The notes under the pieces were generated by a model. The model was not told the DNA's origin and made no database searches. It saw only the letters and a program-made list of their open reading frames with translations. Position numbers and translations under genes: made by a program. A stretch of 64,000 nucleotides of DNA from Hysterium pulicare CBS 123377 (taxonomy: Eukaryota; Ascomycota; Dothideomycetes; Hysteriales; Hysteriaceae). How positions within the stretch are numbered: position 1 is the stretch's first letter; each line of letters starts with the position of its first letter. Shown piece after piece: positions 11,192 through 22,437 of this stretch. The DNA is taken from the NCBI GenBank assembly GCA_000467715.1, contig AJFK01000174.1:25747-89746 (forward strand). The letters are read 5' to 3'.

Positions 11192-14100
11192 CTATACGGC
11201 CTCCGATTCAACGGGGTCGTCTCTCTCCTGGATTCGGTGGCCTTTGGAATCAACGATGATTCGTTCTCTGCGTTGGTCGGCTGGGACACCATCACGGGCA
11301 GCGCCGAAATCGAGAACCTGTAATATACCAAGTTAGCACTCTAGATTCCGCATTTGGATAGCAAGGGATATGGCCAACTCACCTCAATATATGTCATGTT
11401 ATCCCGCTGCACCGCAGCTACACACCTTCGTTCGTTGAATTTGACCTGCCATACTCCACTGAGATCTGTCAAGAGATCTTTCACGATTTCACCCGTCCTG
11501 ACGTTCCACATTTTCAAAGTGCGGTCGGAACCAGAAATGACCTTCTGACCATCATGCTGAAAGCAAGTGATCGCCCCGGTATGGGCACATAGCGTACTCT
11601 TGCACTGTCCATTTTCGGGATCCCAAATTCGTAGCGTCGAATCGGCTGCGGCAGAGACCAGACGCTCGTGGCTAAGGTCCAGGAGACCAACAAGTGATGT
11701 ATGGCCTTCTAGATTAAAGAGACACTGGCCCGTCTCCAGAGACCAGACTTTGACCAGATTGTCCATTGAGCCACTAATGCAGCGGCTGCGACCGTGGTCT
11801 AGAACAACGCTGTACACTTTCTGCGTGTGGCCAGTAAGTCGCCAAGAGAGTTCGCCTGTAGATATCTTCCAGACACGAACAGTGCAATCGTAGCTACCGC
11901 TGACAAGGGTATCGGCGTGGGCAGCAATTGCACGCACAGAATGGTGATGTCCCGTTAATGCCCGTATGAAGTATTGGTTGTCGTGGTCGTTCGCCGGAGG
12001 TCCAGTCTGCATGATGGATTTGTCACCAGGTTGCGGAAGCTTCCACACCCTCAAACTCGAGTCTCGCGAACCAGTGATAATCAGAGGTTCCTTTGGCATC
12101 ATGATGGGTTGTCCGTCAGCTGTTTCCCCAACCTGCGCAGGTTTGAGTATTACGAGGCATCGCACAGTTGATGTATGCCCCTGGAACACTTGTGTACATT
12201 TCCCTTTCTCAATATCCCACACGCGGACGGATCGGTCAGTTGACCCAGACACCAAGATGTTACTTTCGTACTGCAAAGCCCAGACGCCCCCTTCATGTCC
12301 CTCGAGGCGGCAGCGTAAAGCACCTGTTTTCGTGTCATAAACATTTATATTCGTGTCGTCGCTTCCTGTCAAAATCTTGTCTGTGTCGAATTGAAGGCAG
12401 GTAACGACATGACGCTGGTGTGCACGGAACGCAATGTGCTTTGGCCTTGTTTTTTCTTCCATCCAGCTCTGCCGGATCAGATGATGCCGTTGGTAAAGAG
12501 ATTTGAAGAGATGCATGTTTCTTAGACTGGGCAGACCTATGTTCGGATTCGGGATCGCTGCGGCTGCGACGCTTGCAATAGCGATTGGTCCTTGACTGTT
12601 CCCAAGAGAGCGAGACCAGGTTGGGACCTGTGATTTAGCGCTTGTTGGTCCTTTTCGACGTTGCTTCTTTGGTCCCCCTTGCTTCCCCGCCGCCTTCCTC
12701 TTGGGTCTTCCCGAGGAGCTCTTGAGTATCGTGCTTTCAATATCGCCATATCCGCCAACAGTACTCGAGCCGGACGAACCTGGAGAGTGCTCACCATCCG
12801 ACTTTCCGTTGTATGCCGCAGGCCGAAGATCACGTTCGTAACTATCAAAAGAGTGGGGGTGCTGCCAACCCCAGCCTTCCCTGACTGCGCGTTCCAATTC
12901 TCCCTCGGGTAGAAAATACCGGTCTTTTTCTAAGAGGTCTTTCCAAGCTGTCTCATCTGTATCGATAATATGTCGCCATTTCTTCGAGACCTGTGCAGCA
13001 CTACACATGCTCTTGACGTCCAAATACTTGACAATATTCAGGCTAAGCTCGAGGGGTAGCAAACCAAGAAAATCGCACTTTAAGGCTGGATTGACAACAT
13101 CGGCGACAAAATGGAGGGTGGGTTTCGTACACCTACGAAGGAGCTGGTACATCATGTACGTTTTCATCTTCTCTGGCAAGGCGTCAAAAGAATCTAGCAT
13201 GGAAGGGATATCCATAACAGTTGGTGTGGGCAATTGGGGATTTAAACCGACTCCATCAATCCTGTCCGGAAGCTCGATTCCCTTGTTTCGTAAGGAAGTC
13301 CGTAGGTCGAGCTCATTAATCGTTTCTAGAGATCTATCTTCGGATATGTCAAGACTCGATACTTCGTTCGCCTCGTCATCGTCACCTGTCTGGGAGTTCC
13401 CAAAGCTACTATGCTGAGCAAGATTAGCGGCGGCGGTTATTGGTGACAGGCTTGGGCTTGGCAAGCTTGCGTCTTGCGCTGTGACCGTGTCAAGAGGGGC
13501 AGGTCGTGCGGGTCTTGAGATAGAACCATCGTTCGCTGTAAAGGGACCAATCGGTTCCAGGTCGGTTTCTGCGATAGGAGGCGTCGCTGATACTCCTGGA
13601 CCATCCATTACAGAAGTAGAGAATCGAGGCTCATGGGGAGAATTCAAAGTATGGAATATGCCGCTCTGGTCCAACCGTGGCTGCTGGGCGGATCTAATGT
13701 CATCTGTTTGCCAGGAGTCCTTAGTTTGAAAGCTCTTATCAGATTCAGAGATCTCATTTTGAATAAATGACCGTAGGTTGGGCTTCCTTGCCGCTGCCCT
13801 CGCTTTAGGTATCTTGAATTGCCCAGACGAGCCTGCATCTGTATCTGGAGTTGCGGGAATAACTCCCTCCACTTCGTCAGGTGTTAGATTAGAGCTGAGA
13901 CGAGTTATACCATTCGTTTTATAGTCATATACCGAGCTCCGTGGTTTTTTATTCCGACGATGTAAGCTAGCAATCTCGGCAGCCTCAGCGAGAGATACTG
14001 GTGACGTAGATCGCTTTTTTCGACCCGAAAATCTTTTCGACGCATCTAGTATTCGTTTGGGGACAATTGACTGCCGTTGCGTCCGATTCGGGGTTTCGAA

Positions 14101-14617
14101 TTCGGTGTCATAATGCTTAATCGTCTGGACTTTGCCATTAGAGGCTCTGAGGGCATCATGGAGACCGTTATGCTAGTAAAGAATATATGTTAGCGAACGG
14201 CAACTAAGGCTTTCTTCATTTCGGAAGGGATATATAATGGGCAAGAAGGTCCTATTGCCAAAATATGCGTGTTGTACTAAGTAAAAGGCATACCTCGTGG
14301 AGTGATTGTTCGACGTCGTCAGCCTCTTGGAAGCAAGCCTGAGCACCTCCAGCATCAAAACAGAAACGACGTATGGACTCTGGAGCTGGAGAAAAAGCCA
14401 AGGGATAAACCTTTGGATCACGGTCTCTCAAATTGCGTGGGGCATTTATAAACATCGGCGGAAACGAAGTTGTGGTCGTCGTCGTCGTCGTCACGACTGT
14501 AGTATGCGTAGCAGGCGCATATGAAAGCTGTCCTAGAGTAGCAAATGGTTCCACGATTTGCCTCTGCATCGATTTCGATCCTGCCTGGGAGCCCTGGCCA
14601 CCTTGGGCCGAGGCCAT
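11192..14617 (-). CDS. cdc4: Cdc4-type F-box/WD40 protein (SCF substrate receptor)
   Basis: Three exons on the minus strand: 14617-14294, 14172-11383 and 11317-11192, all joined in phase 0, giving about 1,079 aa. The N-terminus is Ser/Thr-rich. The F-box lies at about 476-523 (FLGLLPLELSLNIVKYLD...SKKWRHI), after a dimerisation-like helix (MYQLLRRCTKP). Seven to eight WD40 repeats follow from about residue 690 to 1030 (HQRHVVTCLQF, GSTDRSVRVWDIEKG, GSMDNLVKVWSLETG, SAAADSTLRIWDPENG). The short last exon (VLDFGAARDGVP...) gives the C-terminal tail usual for fungal Cdc4; reading past its donor would instead end after WPYPLLSKCGI. Homologues recruit phosphorylated substrates such as CDK inhibitors to the SCF ubiquitin ligase. 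The gene diverges from hop1 across 2.2 kb. Confidence 0.92.
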
Positions 14618-16868
14618 GCCGGTAGCCGGTTATGAAGGATGGGAATATTTCAAGTCGTGCTGTAGTCGTAGCACCACCGAGATAGTAGGTTGGTGAATGA
14701 GTAGTTGACTTGTTCTTTGGAGGGGAATGCCTCGATCAAAGTGGGAAGGAGGCAAGAGGTACGGACGCGAGGGTGACACGGCGACGGGCGCGTGTGAAGG
14801 TCTCTCAAGTGAAAATGATCATTTGTGCTGTGAAACAAGTCCGGGCGAATCTAAGACAGTAATTTTCCGCGATGTATGAGAGACCCAGAGCGGACTCGTG
14901 CTTGACCGGCTTGAAGTAAGGTCGGCTTACGAGCGGCAACTTTAGGAGGAGAAACCGAGAAAGAGGAGATTGCAAAGATTGCAAAGAGAATAAGAGTGGA
15001 GTGGATATCTATTAACACACAAAATCTACCACCGAGCTGAGAGGAGAGTTGCTGCAAGAGCTGGGGAATGGTGGTGTTGGTGAGGTTGTTGGTAGTGAGG
15101 GGGCTTGCGGAGATGGGCCAGTAGGTAAGTATTAATCATCACGAAATTCCTGCCTCACACCAGCCACTTCGCCTTTTCATCTATCTTCTCAACGAGCTTC
15201 TATATGAATGTCTAGCAAGGCCTCATCCCCAACCATTCTTCTATTCATATATTTTTTGGTTTGGCTAGGAGCCGCGCAATACATCGCAATAACCCATTAA
15301 TTCTCACTAGCCTTATAGGGTGGGATCTCCGGTACACTGCGTGACTGCGTAACATGGCGTGCGAACCTCATACCTACCCCGATGTGCCTCTCGATGCAGC
15401 GTATAAGTTCAGGGTTTCATGCTGAAGCATTGGAGGCATACGCAGGGTAAGCCAACGGGTTCATCACATGTGTAAGAGAATGTTTTCTATCGAGCTATCT
15501 CGAATTCAGACTCAAAGTAGGTGGCGGGATTTTGTGACCTCTCGTGCCTCAGGAATATCCCCAGTCTAGCTGGCTCAACCTACTCCGTGAGTGCAAAGTA
15601 GAAGGCCCGTCATTCCAACAAGTGGATGAGGCTCTGTGTAAAAATCGAATCAACCAAGGAAGAGGGAGGCAGGATAAGCGCAGGCGAAACCCGCGCTAAC
15701 CGGTCACGAGAAGGGCTGTCGGGGGCGGAAAGTATTGAAGGTATGAAAAATGGTCACAATCGTTACACCAAACCCGTCCAAGTCACAAGAAAACATGTCG
15801 ACATTGTACGATATAGTGTCTCAAGTCCAAGAGGACGTGGGCTAGTAGAATTGCAATCTGACCGAGTATACTCGACTAAAAATTATATTAGAATAACGAG
15901 ATCCACCAATCAAAGCCTCCTGGTCCGAGGACTTACGCCTCAACCTCACTCTATCGAGCTATTTATCAGTTGCAGGCCCTGTTAATAAATAACGGAACGA
16001 TTCTATGAATTTTTTTGTGATAAGAAGATGAAAAGTAGAAATAAACGAACCTTGGAGGCGTAAGCACCTGTATCATCGAACTTGAAGGCTTATCCCCTCC
16101 GCCCGTGCAGGCTCAGTCATGCTCACTGTATTACCGCATAGCAAGGCCTTACCGCTATTCCTTTCACATCTCTATGCCGAGTTCAAATCATCGTCACAAC
16201 GGGTTTATTCCGCCACCGACTCCTGCCCGTTTCTACTTCTACATCACCTAATTGGAACATGTTCTTGGCCATATTATGGTATCGGGAGATTATCATTCGT
16301 AATGCGTTCTCCGTCTCTTTCCTTCTGGCATCTACTTTATGATCTCTCGAAAATTTAAAATGCTTTGTCGAGTTCTGCTTCTCGACTCGTCACGTTTGCT
16401 GTATGGTTGTGCATCGGCGCATGGCAATCTTTCAAAGTTGTCATGAAGGCTTTCTGGATGTGCCGGAGACAGTCCCGCATCAACTTCAAAGTGTCCTTCT
16501 GTTGATTCGATGAGAGGCTTGGGGGTAAATTCTAGACAAGCAGAAATACTTACCTAGGTAGATAACAGCTCCTTAGGTTCGTTGAGAAACCTGAACGGAC
16601 CAGAGGCTAGCTTTATACCCAGGTATTTCAGGCACATCTTTCAACTTTTCATAACGTACTCGTAACATTCGTTCTCACCTTGCGTTCGCGCTGCCTGGTT
16701 TGCGTGCAAAGGTTCCTTCCAGTTGCAGAAATTCACTCACGTGACCTCTGTGGATCCTTCCAAATCTATCCAGGCCTGCCAGGTCCATCTCAGCGCCTCA
16801 AAACTTACTAACATCCGTCATGAGCATCTAGATCTCCCGGCTCCTCCATCTTGACTTCTTCCTCCGTT
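14618..16868. other. divergent intergenic region cdc4/hop1
   Basis: About 2.25 kb shared by the two divergent promoters and leaders. Short frames exist (for example 15626-15985) but none has a motif or supported splicing. A perfect TACCTAGGTA palindrome lies at 16551-16560. Confidence 0.55.
16551..16560. promoter_or_regulatory. palindrome TACCTAGGTA upstream of hop1
   Basis: Perfect 10-bp palindrome about 310 nt before the hop1 ATG. The same 10-mer occurs at 44284-44293 before the Zn2Cys6 gene. Its function is not known to me; a regulatory role is inferred only from recurrence and position. Confidence 0.3.
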
Positions 16869-19750
16869 ATGGCTCGTAATCAGGCAACCAAGCTTTGCGT
16901 GCGAGGTGCAACGGCACCGGTGACCACAAAGCAAGCTTCCGCAGCAACTACAGAAGTTACAGCTACAGCGTCAGCCCAGCTCGTTACCACAAAGCAGAGT
17001 ACAGAAGTTGTTCAGACTCTTCTTCACGGCTCAGTATGTTGGACTCAACTACCGCTTCGCAACGCAACTGACATGATTGATTCAGATTAGCTGCCTCTCA
17101 TACCTTCGGTGAGTTCTTGCTTCAGCCTGAGTGAAGCGAAGAGATGCTCATCATTGTAGATCGCTTTTCGAAGAGCCCTGCTTTGATGATCAATTTTATG
17201 AGACCAGCAATGTTCACTGGCCGTATGATGACTATGCCGCGGGCAAAGAGCAGCCAAGAGAAGATTCTGCGAATGCCTCCGCTAAGGCGAAAGAACGTAC
17301 AGGGCATAAGCAGTCTGGTACTAGAATGAAAGTGCTGAGGAGGGGTAGGAGTAAGGCTGTCGATCAGCTGCTGGATTGGCTGGCAAGTATTCCTTGGACC
17401 ATGCTTCCAATTTGGACTCGTTCTCGAGATCTGCTTCTTTCTTGTCATATGCTAATTTGAAGGATAGGAAAAGGGTGCATTTGAAGCACTGAACCGCAAC
17501 GTTCTACGTGCTTTGCAGTTGAGCATTTTCGAAGACCCGACAAACCCGTCAAATGTCGTCGAGCTGTACACGTTTTCCTTCCATTACAACCTCACTTCAG
17601 GCGAGGCGCCCAGACTGGCGGAAATCGAGATGAAGGGACCAAAAAATGAGACGGTCTCAATAAAGAATGCCAAATATGCAATGCAAATGTTCATTCGGAG
17701 ATTGATCACCTTGTGTGGGACATTGCCCGATCTTCCACGCAGACGATACCTCAAGATGCATCTTTTCTACACTGATGACTGCAATGCTGATTACCAGCCA
17801 CTCGGGTTCCACGAATCGACTGACAATACGATTTTCTTTCCAGACAAAGAGTTGAAAAAAGTAACCTCACCATGTGGTGGAATAGATGCGGGATTTCACA
17901 CAGTGTCCCTCAAAGTATCTCATCTCCACCCGATGATCTCCGAAAGTAGGCAAGATCATATCGTTGAGCTAGACAATGGGCTCCCAAACAAGCTCACCTA
18001 TACATCCTCAGGTATGAGGGAAGATGACATCGATGTTGAAATGCCCGACATTCACGATCAGCTGCCTCAAGATGGAAGTGAGCAAGTGTATTTAGCTAGC
18101 CTGGAAGAGGCACATGCGAAAACCCCTGCCGATTCATTATTGAATGATCCGTCTGGGCTTACCATATATTTGAGTCAGCAACCTCAGGCTGCGGCGTCAG
18201 ATGAAAAGGCATTCAGTCATCTCGAGCAGCCAAACAAGCAAGCTCCAGCATCTATTTCAACTTCCGCAGCCAACATTCATCCCAACGGAGACCAGAAAAG
18301 CCAAAGCCCGTTTTTGCCCCAAGAAGATTTGATGATTAAGGAACGACTCCAGCAGATGGTAAGTCCTACCTCTCATTTCAAATTCCCTTGTCACCAATGG
18401 CTAACGACACTGGAAGCTTGAACCTTCAAATAATAGCCTTGATATGGAAGAAACCCAACAAGCATCCCAATCCCATGCCACCTCTGGAAAGAGCCAGGCC
18501 GTTATTGGGCAGCTTTCCATGCTCCAACTTTCCCAGAAAAAGGTTGATGAGCTAGATAGTAGACGAAGTAACCTTTTGCCTCCGAGGAAGCACCCTTCGA
18601 CTCCTCGCAGGCGATCACCGTCAACGGATTTAGCCGGAGGAAAAGACGTGATCAAGTGCCAGTGCGGCTGGAATGAAGAAGAGGACGACTTGGTTTGACA
18701 TGACAAGCGTCCTACTGAACCTTGACTGACTGATGCAGATCAATTGCAACTTCTGTGATACATGGCAGCACCTTCATTGTTACGGATTTCGAGACTCCGA
18801 AGACCCTAGGATACCAACGATCCACGCTTGCTATCAGTGTCTGCTACAGGACAAAGAAGCACCCCTTCTTCGAGAACTGGGAGGTTTGGCCCTCCTTAGG
18901 CGTGGCGTGCACACCATCAAGGTGCAAGGCTTTTCTAACGACAAAGAGTTGGCCTCAATGCTTCGTACGTCATTGGTTCCACTACTTATCTTATGGTCGG
19001 TAGTAACATCCACAGACTGTGATCTTCAAACTGCAAGTCGACTTGCAAGCCATCTTCGGAAAGAGGGCTATATTGTGCCCGTGGCAGGTTCGAAGAAACG
19101 TGGCAGTGGCTCGATCGGAAAAAACAGGTATAGCATAAACCAAGTTGAGTCAGTATTCACGCGTATGATGAACCAATACTTCGATCCAATGGCAAAGATT
19201 GCCCATCACGTAATTACCAACTCCATCGAGGTCTTTAAATCTATTGGCTTACTGGTAACAGTTCGAAGTGCCCCCACTCAATGATGCCTTTACAGGAAAC
19301 TCTGGAAATCCTCAGACAGAAGATTCCAACGACGCCATTCCCGACTCCATGGACGTGGACAACAAATCTCCACGTACCAATCCTGAACATACCCAAGACG
19401 AGCAATATCTGGCTCTTCAATCGCAACCTCAAGCCACCACGCAGAGGCTGGCACCAAGTTCAGAACAATTGCAGTCAACGATGGGCGAGTCATCGAACAA
19501 CAGTCAAGCCTCGCGGTATGCGTTGCGCCACCGTAATCCTAACGTCGAAATGGCCAGGCATGGTTCTCCGGCCAGGACTTCTCTTACACCAGCAAGAAAG
19601 AGAGGTAGGGGCGTGCATGACGCATCGCAGTCCGTTTCTCCTTCGCGGAAAAGAAGAATGAAGAGCTCAGTGACGAGCGGAGCGATCAATATTGGAGAGT
19701 ATCTGACTCCATCACCTTTCAATACACCACGTCGGCCAGGACTCCGCTGA
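16869..19750 (+). CDS. hop1: meiotic HORMA-domain protein Hop1
   Basis: Eight exons: 16869-17033, 17086-17108, 17160-17382, 17468-18358, 18417-18692, 18739-18964, 19016-19209 and 19262-19750; about 828 aa to the TGA at 19748. Intron 3 (17383-17467) uses a GC donor (GCAAGT). The HORMA domain covers about residues 40-270 (VVQTLLHGSISCLSYLR, DQLLDWLEKGAFEAL, LQLSIFED, VELYTFSF). A PHD-like zinc finger follows at about 515-575 (CQCGWNEEEDD...INCNFCDTWQHLHCYGF...HACYQC), then a winged-helix-like segment (LASHLRKEGYIVP...NRYSINQ) as in the chromatin-binding region of Hop1. Homologues coat meiotic chromosome axes and promote interhomolog recombination. The last exon runs into a 10-bp tandem repeat that stops the frame. 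Confidence 0.88.
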
Positions 19751-19770
19751 ACTCCGCTGAACTCCGCTCA
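19741..19770 (+). repeat. hop1: 10-bp tandem repeat (3 copies) at the hop1 stop
   Basis: ACTCCGCTGA is present twice in a row, followed by ACTCCGCTCA. The first copy provides the TGA that ends the current hop1 model. If only one copy were present (20 bp fewer), the frame would continue into the open sequence at 19780-19923. Seen directly. Confidence 0.9.
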
Positions 19771-19779
19771 ACTCGGCAG

Positions 19780-19923
19780 CTGATGGGAGATCCCCAGATT
19801 GCTCAGCATGTGATGGGTGAAAAACAGCGCAAGGGTTTCTACGACGTTATGGATGGCCAATCGAGGTATGGGAATCAGGTTTATTCAGACATGTTTGTTA
19901 TCCATGTGGCATTTGTTTTCTAG
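19780..19923 (+). pseudogene. hop1: out-of-frame continuation of hop1 (possible lost C-terminus)
   Basis: Starting at CTG 19780 an open frame in the +2 register reads LMGDPQIAQHVMGEKQRKG, then YDVMDGQSRYG, to a TAG at 19921-19923. It looks like ordinary coding sequence and would join the hop1 frame exactly if two of the three 10-bp units were removed. A spliced route is also conceivable: the weak donor GTGACG at 19670 with the acceptor CAG at 19777-19779 keeps phase 0 but removes apparently coding sequence. Whether it is translated in this strain is unknown. Confidence 0.45.
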
Positions 19924-20392
19924 ATCCGAAGAGTGGAGATGAGTCAGGGTCGGCTTCCCGACACCTTGCGTTGATTTGTAGTGCAAAGTCTCAGACCATT
20001 GTCGTTTCCCGTTTTTCGGTTTCGCGTGTTTGCAGGTGCAGGAGTGCAGGTGGTTTCGTGGTACACAGCATTGCTCGTAATCTCCCATGCACGACCTCTG
20101 AAAGCTCAACTGCATCTAGCAGGTGAGAAGGGGAATCATTGAGATTAAAGTGATGGAGTTTGTACGGTGGGTGGAGGTGAAGCGAAATGTTCACGTCGGT
20201 CGTTTCGAAATATATGAGCTGTGGTCCTCCAGGGAATCGTTTTTCCTTACCATTGCGAATCAGGCGGTTGGTACAAAGGGACAACCTTACTATGAACAGG
20301 TAATGCATATCGCCGGGAGCACTAGTTCTTTTGCGCAGCCGTGGTTGCTTGTGTTTTAAGCAATGGAATAGTACAGTACGCATAGATCTTAG

Positions 20393-20645
20393 GGCGTCCA
20401 TTGCGAAGGATGAAGGAAGCTGACACGGATGGAAGAGACATAATCCATAGCATTTTTCTTTTTCTAATAAGCACTCCATACGGACACGTCCGATTAAAGA
20501 AGCAAAGAGGATGTATCTACGGCGTCCCCATCGCGAAAGATGGAAGAAGCCAATACGAATGGAAGAGAGATAATCTGTACGCTAGTCACTCCTTTCCTAT
20601 CCCCACTTCGCAAATCCGCAAATCCCGATAAAAGAAGCAAAGAGA
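20393..20645 (+). repeat. imperfect tandem duplication, unit about 128-135 bp
   Basis: The segment starting GGCGTCC at 20393 is repeated starting at 20521. Shared blocks include GCGAA(A/G)GATG(G)A(A)GAAGC, ATGGAAGAGA(C/G)ATAATC and CGAT(T)AAA(A)GAAGCAAAGAG (20491 and 20626). The two units differ at many positions by substitutions and small indels, so the duplication is old. No encoded product recognised. Confidence 0.7.
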
Positions 20646-21627
20646 ACATCAGATTGGCGAATAAGCGGATTGATGGTGTGCCGTCGACAAACCTGGTTTT
20701 GGTGGGGAAACGGGCGTGCGAATGCAAGTCATGGGCGACTCGTCAACTTTTGGATGGGCAAATCACGGGAATCCCTTTTCGAGATTGGAGAAAGGTTAGC
20801 TGGCGCAAAAAGCAAAGTCTAGATGTCTTAAATGAGATCCCGTTGGTTCCGTTTCTTAAACCACGGTTCCGGCTTCGTGCGATTACGACAATGCTGTCGT
20901 GGATTGATGGGGACGAACGGATTGTTTGAGGATGGGGCTCTCGTGCAGCATGCTGGTGCCGGGTGTGTTGGTGCAGCAGGTGGATTGAAAAGTAGAGCCG
21001 GAAAAGTCCCTTTTCCTATTGGAGCGGGGGCTTTGCCAAGCTGATGATCGGCATTGACAGTTTGCTATGGCTTTTCTGCCCCTCAAGACGGCGTCTGTCT
21101 GGAGAGAGACACGACTTTGCAGGTAGCCGTACTTTCGAGAGTCCTTTGGGTTGGAAGTCTGCTCCTTTGCTTGCTCTGGAGAGCACAAAAACATGCTAGT
21201 ACGCGGGACTTCTGATACGCAAGACGTGCTAGCAATGGCGGAGATTAATTAAAAGCCTCTGATTCAGAGTGTTGTAGGTATATGGTACCTGGAGAGGTTG
21301 ATGAAGCAGCAGCGGTACGACGTAACGACAAGCCAGCCATGCGTCTATGCTGCGGCAGGTCGCACTGCATCTGGCTAGAGTTGCTAGTGCTGGTGACGCC
21401 ACACGCCATCAAGGCGAATCTCATCGTCCGCTGATTTGACATTCACCCTCTGCTTTCGCGCTTTAGGAAGGGCACGTCCGTCGGCGAATGCGTCTGCACG
21501 CCAACTGTAAGCCTCGCCTGCTGCTGTGGCCTTGACCCTGCTTTCGTTGGCCCGGGCTTTTCCCTGCCCTGCCCCTGAAGACGATTGACCGCCTGCTCCT
21601 GCTGACCCATGTTTGCACGCCCGCTAC

Positions 21628-21661
21628 GGGAGTCGCTGGGGGTCGCTGGGGGTTGCTGGGG
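21628..21661 (+). repeat. G-rich short tandem repeat, possible G-quadruplex
   Basis: Three tandem units of the form GTCGCTGGGG/GTTGCTGGGG after a GGG triplet give four G-runs (3, 5, 5 and 4) with loops of 7, 5 and 5 nt, matching the usual G-quadruplex pattern. It lies about 780 nt upstream of the gene at 22438. Confidence 0.5.
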
Positions 21662-22437
21662 TGCCCCTGATGGCTCGCCGCGCCTTCCACCCATCATGGC
21701 CCACGAACACCCATGGTCGTCATGGGTTCGTGAATGCTCGACACCTGGCACTTCACGCTCAGAGCTTTTCATGCTTGCTGCTGCCCGGAAGAGAGCCGCG
21801 AGGAGAAAAGAATATATTGACACCGGGACATCTGCGTGCTAATCTCCATCGTCTTTATCCTATACGACGCCCCTTCCTCAGAACAGCAGGCCGAGGGATT
21901 GTGTGGCTGTCTTAACCTCTGGTAAATGCTAGCTCCGCCGTCATCATAGCTCCTCACTTGCCAAAGTGACTCGTGCTTCGAATACGCAGATCTTTGGCCC
22001 AATCCCTGCGAGAGAGTTGTCGGCTGCTTCGGCGAGCAAAAAGTGCACCGCTGCCCGCTCCCATCGCAATTGCTATCCACGCACCTTCTCGACTCTCTGC
22101 CTATTCCTCAATCATCCTCAAGCCGGCACGCACTTCCACGGGAAACGTCGTGACTCTCTCTACATATCCCAATTCAGCCACGTACCTGCATGCCGCATGC
22201 ATTCGCACCTGCATCGCATGCGACTCGTGAGAGACGACAACCAAATTCCCTACCTCCTACCCATTGCAATTCGATATGATCACGTAGATAGGTAGTTCCC
22301 TCTAGGTAATTCCTCAATGGCCTTGTTCCTTCGCCTCTCTAACTTGATTGTAATTTTAGTGGCATAGGATTGACTCTTGTCGACTATTGCCCTATTATCG
22401 GGCCCGCGCACACCGCCCATCCTTATTGTTTCTCGCT

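Larger units (their letters stand above)
19924..22437. other. gene-poor intergenic region
   Basis: About 2.5 kb between hop1 and the next gene. Numerous overlapping frames of 60-160 codons on both strands, none with a motif. Holds the duplicated segment at 20393-20645 and the G-rich repeat at 21628-21661. The last few hundred bases are the leader/promoter of the gene at 22438, with GTAGATAGGTAG and CTCTAGGTAA motifs near 22280-22310. Confidence 0.5.

Noticed and set aside
16175-16190. GTTCAAATC, similar to a tRNA B box (also near 39545)
   Set aside because: No A box, anticodon arm or acceptor stem could be paired around either site.
21443-21823. 126-codon minus-strand frame over the G-rich repeat
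   Set aside because: Low-complexity Pro/Gln/Arg sequence produced by the repeat; no motif.
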